DNA from: Zoogloeaceae bacterium
GTDB lineage: Bacteria > Pseudomonadota > Gammaproteobacteria > Burkholderiales > Rhodocyclaceae
Assembly (NCBI GenBank): GCA_016791005.1
Contig: JAEUNY010000171.1
Location: 1-46,942 of the forward strand
Length of the DNA: 46,942 nt
Direction of reading: 5' to 3'
A model generated the notes under the pieces. That model had not been told where the DNA came from. It did no database searches and saw nothing but the letters and a program-made list of their open reading frames with translations. The position numbers were made by a program, and so were the translations under genes. Below are positions 44,988 to 46,942 of this stretch, in pieces. Numbering within the stretch: the first letter of the stretch is position 1; each line of letters starts with the position of its first letter.

Positions 44988-44994
44988 ATCCACC
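44968..44994. repeat. IS30-family right inverted repeat
   Basis: 27 bases, begins GTGTTGCGACC and ends GGTTGAATCCACC. It overlaps the end of the transposase gene and pairs exactly with the left repeat. Confidence 0.85.
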
Positions 44995-45123
44995 CAGTTC
45001 AGCAGTCACGACTGGCAGGATTTCCTGAAAGCCCACCGGCTGGTGCCGAGTATGAGTCGGCGTGGCAACTGCCACGACAATGCGGTCGCGGAGAGCTTCT
45101 TCCAGCTACTCAAGCCCCGGTAG
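44995..45123 (+). pseudogene. IS3-family orfB remnant, right part
   Basis: Reads Q-F-S-S-HDWQDFLKAHRLVPSMSRRGNCHDNAVAESFFQLLK-P-R-stop. This is the stretch of an IS3-family transposase that contains the catalytic Glu (AVAESFF). It continues the frame of the fragment at 43513-43541. After LLK the sequence diverges from the family and stops at 45123, so the C-terminus is lost. The SMSRRGNC-DNA pattern belongs to the IS3/IS51-like groups, not the IS407 group. Confidence 0.85.
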
Positions 45124-45160
45124 AGTTCGAACGCCAGTATTTTTTGAAGTTGAAAACCGT

Positions 45161-46504
45161 CTAGAAAACCCGGGGCAATTCACAGCGCAGGTTGTAGCCG
45201 GCAGCACAGAGAACGGCATGCAGCGCATCGCCCAATTGGCCCTGCAACCAGCAGCGATCCATTCGGCGATCCGATTTCAGATGCCCGATGGCCGGCTCGA
45301 CGGCCTGGCGGCGCTTGAGCCAGCGGCGCTGCTGGCGGGTCAGCGACTTGCACTTGCCGCGGTGGATGATCTCCACCCCGGGGTTGTCGTGATCCACGCC
45401 CCGGAAGCCCAGATCGACGACGACCGTCTTGGGGGCCTTGGCGGCGTTCTCCAGGAGGATGGTGGTTTGTTCCAGCTGCTGGCTGAGGATGTGCCCGTCG
45501 TACGGGTTCCCGGGGAAGGTCTGTGCCGCGACCATCAGGCCGCTCTTGTGGGTGACGGCAATGCTTGCCTTGACGCCGAACTCATAGGGCTTCCTGCCTT
45601 TCCCCTTGCCGATGCACTCGACTTCCGGGGCACGCAGGGCGTAGAGCTTGTTCTTGTCCTTGGGCTGCTGACTCCGGATGCGTTCGGCGCGCTCCAGGAG
45701 CAGGTTCAGCCGGGCATGGGTGGCCGGTGATTCGGTGCTGGTGGTGGCGAGCTTGCGCCGGATTTCCCGCAGCACGATGCCGAGGACGGTGCGCTGCCGC
45801 TTGACGGTCCGCCTGAGACGCTTGAACTGCTTGGCGTGGGCGTAGCCGCCGGCCTTGCGCCGCAGTTCCGTGCCTTCCTTGATGAAGGTCTGCTTCAGCG
45901 CGATGCCGGGCTGCTTGGCCGCCTGAACCACCTTGGTACGGGCAATTTCCAGCAGACGGCAGTCCACCGGGTGGGCGACGGCCTTCTCCTGCACCGTGGT
46001 ATCGACGATGACCTGTTCAAATTCCGCCGGGCGCACCGCCTTCGTCTGCACGGCAGTGTCGATGGTGGCCTTCAGGAGTTCCTCGACCCCGGCCTCACCG
46101 ATGGCGGTGCGAAAGCGCCCGATCTGGGTGGCATCGCACGGCAGCCGCGGCGTGTAGTACGCCTGGCCGCTGAAGCACTGCCAGACGACGTCCTCGGCCC
46201 AACGGGCCGCCACCTCTTCATCGCTGAGGTTGAAGGCGTGCTTGAGGTAGAGCAGCGAGGCCATCAACCGGATCGGCAGGCGCGGCCGGCCCGCCGCGCT
46301 CACTCCGGCGCCGGCGATTTCCAGGGTCGAGCCAAAAAGGTCTCCCCTCTCGATCGCCTGGCCGGCCCGGGACCGGCGCGCAAATGCAGACGCCAGCACC
46401 GCTTCGATCTGTCCCCTGGGCATCCGGTTTGCCAGCACCGCCAACGGGTGCCGCAGGTCGATCATCTGGTCCAGCCGGGCGCGGAAAAAATCGTCGGTCG
46501 CCAT
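45161..46504 (-). CDS. IS5-family transposase
   Basis: A 447-residue DDE transposase. The N-terminal part has DLRHPLAVLANRMP and RLPIRLMASLLYLKHAFNLSDEEVAARW; then WQCFSGQAYYTPRLPCDATQIGRFRTAIGEAGVE; the catalytic Asp is in VIVDTTVQEKAVAHPVD, the next in TVVVDLGFRGVDHD, and the Glu in RRQAVEPAIGHLKSDRRMDR. All are present and the frame is open to the inverted repeat, so it may be active. The frame begins at 46525, but the ATG at 46504 has a GAGAGAAAG site. The stop TAG lies in the left inverted repeat. Confidence 0.92.
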   Translation of the reverse strand: MATDDFFRARLDQMIDLRHPLAVLANRMPRGQIEAVLASAFARRSRAGQAIERGDLFGSTLEIAGAGVSAAGRPRLPIRLMASLLYLKHAFNLSDEEVAARWAEDVVWQCFSGQAYYTPRLPCDATQIGRFRTAIGEAGVEELLKATIDTAVQTKAVRPAEFEQVIVDTTVQEKAVAHPVDCRLLEIARTKVVQAAKQPGIALKQTFIKEGTELRRKAGGYAHAKQFKRLRRTVKRQRTVLGIVLREIRRKLATTSTESPATHARLNLLLERAERIRSQQPKDKNKLYALRAPEVECIGKGKGRKPYEFGVKASIAVTHKSGLMVAAQTFPGNPYDGHILSQQLEQTTILLENAAKAPKTVVVDLGFRGVDHDNPGVEIIHRGKCKSLTRQQRRWLKRRQAVEPAIGHLKSDRRMDRCWLQGQLGDALHAVLCAAGYNLRCELPRVF

Positions 46505-46568
46505 GGCTTTCTCTCTCGATATCACTCAGGTTTCGCTAGCCAACATTTGAAGTTCCCGGGGTTTCCAG
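45161..46568 (-). mobile_element. IS5-family insertion sequence
   Basis: Imperfect terminal inverted repeats can be seen: left CTAGAAAACCCGGGGCAATTCA from 45161, and right (on the minus strand) CTGGAAACCCCGGGAACTTCA from 46568. They enclose a single transposase gene on the minus strand. The exact ends and target duplication (CTAG versus CCAG flanks) are uncertain. It is more G/C-rich than the polysaccharide genes to the left. Confidence 0.7.
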
Positions 46569-46624
46569 CCAGTCAAATTCTGGCAATCGCCCCTGTTCAT
46601 GCGGGTTGCAGGCGTTTTGCAGAG

Positions 46625-46942
46625 CCGACGAAGTACGGGGATCTGGGGGTGAGCGAGCTGCGTAAGCTGCGGCAACTGGAAGATGAGAATAACCGGCTGA
46701 GACGGATCGTAGCCGACCTGACGCTGGATAAGCAGATCCTGCAGGAGGTGGTCAAAAAAGCTCTGAAGGCTGCCAAGAGACGGGCGCGAGATCAGAGTGC
46801 ACTCCAGCAGCGGATCCGGGATATCGCCCTGAGCCGCCCCCGCTTTGGGTATTTGCGCGTCTTGGTGATGTTGCAGCGGGAAGGCTGGCGGGTGGGTAAA
46901 AAGCGGGTGTATCGACTGTACCGGATGGAGGGTTTGCAGTTG
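46625..46942 (+). pseudogene. IS3-family orfA-orfB fragment with internal deletion (cut by window edge)
   Basis: One open frame of 106 codons. Its first part (KYGDLGVSELRKLRQLEDENNRLRRIVADLTLDKQILQEVVKKALK) is the leucine-zipper end of an IS3-family OrfA. It runs directly into RARDQSALQQRIRDIALSRPRFGYLRVLVMLQREGWRVGKKRVYRLYRMEGLQL, which in intact elements (IS407-like) is the early part of OrfB. The stretch that normally lies between, including the OrfB start, is missing, so an in-frame deletion fused the two. The 5' part of orfA is also missing. The frame continues past the right edge. Confidence 0.82.

Larger units (their letters stand above)
43542..44994 (+). mobile_element. Complete IS30-family insertion sequence
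   Basis: About 1.45 kb. Perfect 27-base inverted repeats (43543-43569 and 44968-44994, outer end GGTGGATTCAACC) bracket one transposase gene. A two-base CA repeats at 43540-43541 and 44995-44996, consistent with the short target duplication of this family, and removing the element restores the reading frame of an IS3-type orfB. The left end has one extra base relative to the right. It looks intact and could be mobile. Confidence 0.85.

Overview
The window reads as a chromosomal segment of a GC-rich betaproteobacterium. The clues are a DUF3348 protein, a PEP-CTERM-associated PrsK/PrsR/PrsT set and protein similarities that fit a Rhodocyclales/Zoogloea-Azoarcus type of organism. The genus is an inference; there is no rRNA or tRNA gene here to settle it.

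Layout. Positions 1-4625 (minus strand) hold a DUF3348 gene cut by the window edge, a small KTSC-domain gene and a 1180-residue hybrid histidine kinase with an NMT1/THI5-like periplasmic sensor. Positions 4855-10539 hold a complete tetR-ybhG-ybhF-ybhS-ybhR efflux operon in the E. coli gene order, behind a palindromic operator. Then come a LysE exporter divergent from an Lrp/AsnC regulator, katG, a GST, a conserved 471-residue protein of unknown role, a DosC-type globin-coupled sensor with a degenerate cyclase domain, a PaaI-type thioesterase, a fructosamine kinase, a short inorganic pyrophosphatase, an acyl-CoA synthetase, an NADP-dependent reductase, a small secreted protein, a MaoC hydratase and overlapping msrB-msrA.

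Positions 25610-27639 (minus) form a three-gene set of exported proteins: a PliG-like (g-type lysozyme inhibitor) protein, a protein with a possible SLOG-like fold, and a META/HslJ lipoprotein. Positions 28278-31319 hold a TerB/DUF697 gene, a TerC/Alx transporter, a universal stress protein and a DUF2062 membrane protein. Positions 31540-33944 hold a SagB-type tandem nitroreductase translationally coupled to a rhodanese-ankyrin protein.

From about 34000 the base composition becomes visibly more A/T-rich. An exopolysaccharide/PEP-CTERM (exosortase A type) locus follows: initiating sugar transferase, PrsK sensor kinase, PrsR sigma-54 activator, PrsT TPR lipoprotein and a TviB/WbpO-type UDP-sugar dehydrogenase. 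It stops abruptly at 43428 in an insertion-sequence pile-up: an intact IS30-family element sits inside an IS3-family orfB remnant, followed by an IS5-family element and a second, internally deleted IS3-family fragment that runs off the right edge. No exosortase gene is in the window.

Themes are oxidative-damage defence (KatG, MsrA, MsrB, GST), envelope protection and efflux (ybhGFSR, PliG-like set), signalling (NMT1-type hybrid kinase, globin sensor) and surface polysaccharide control (PrsK/PrsR). No CRISPR array, prophage or RNA gene was recognised. The strongest candidates for something little described are the exported PliG-like/SLOG-like/META set, the SagB-rhodanese-ankyrin pair and the globin sensor with a broken cyclase.
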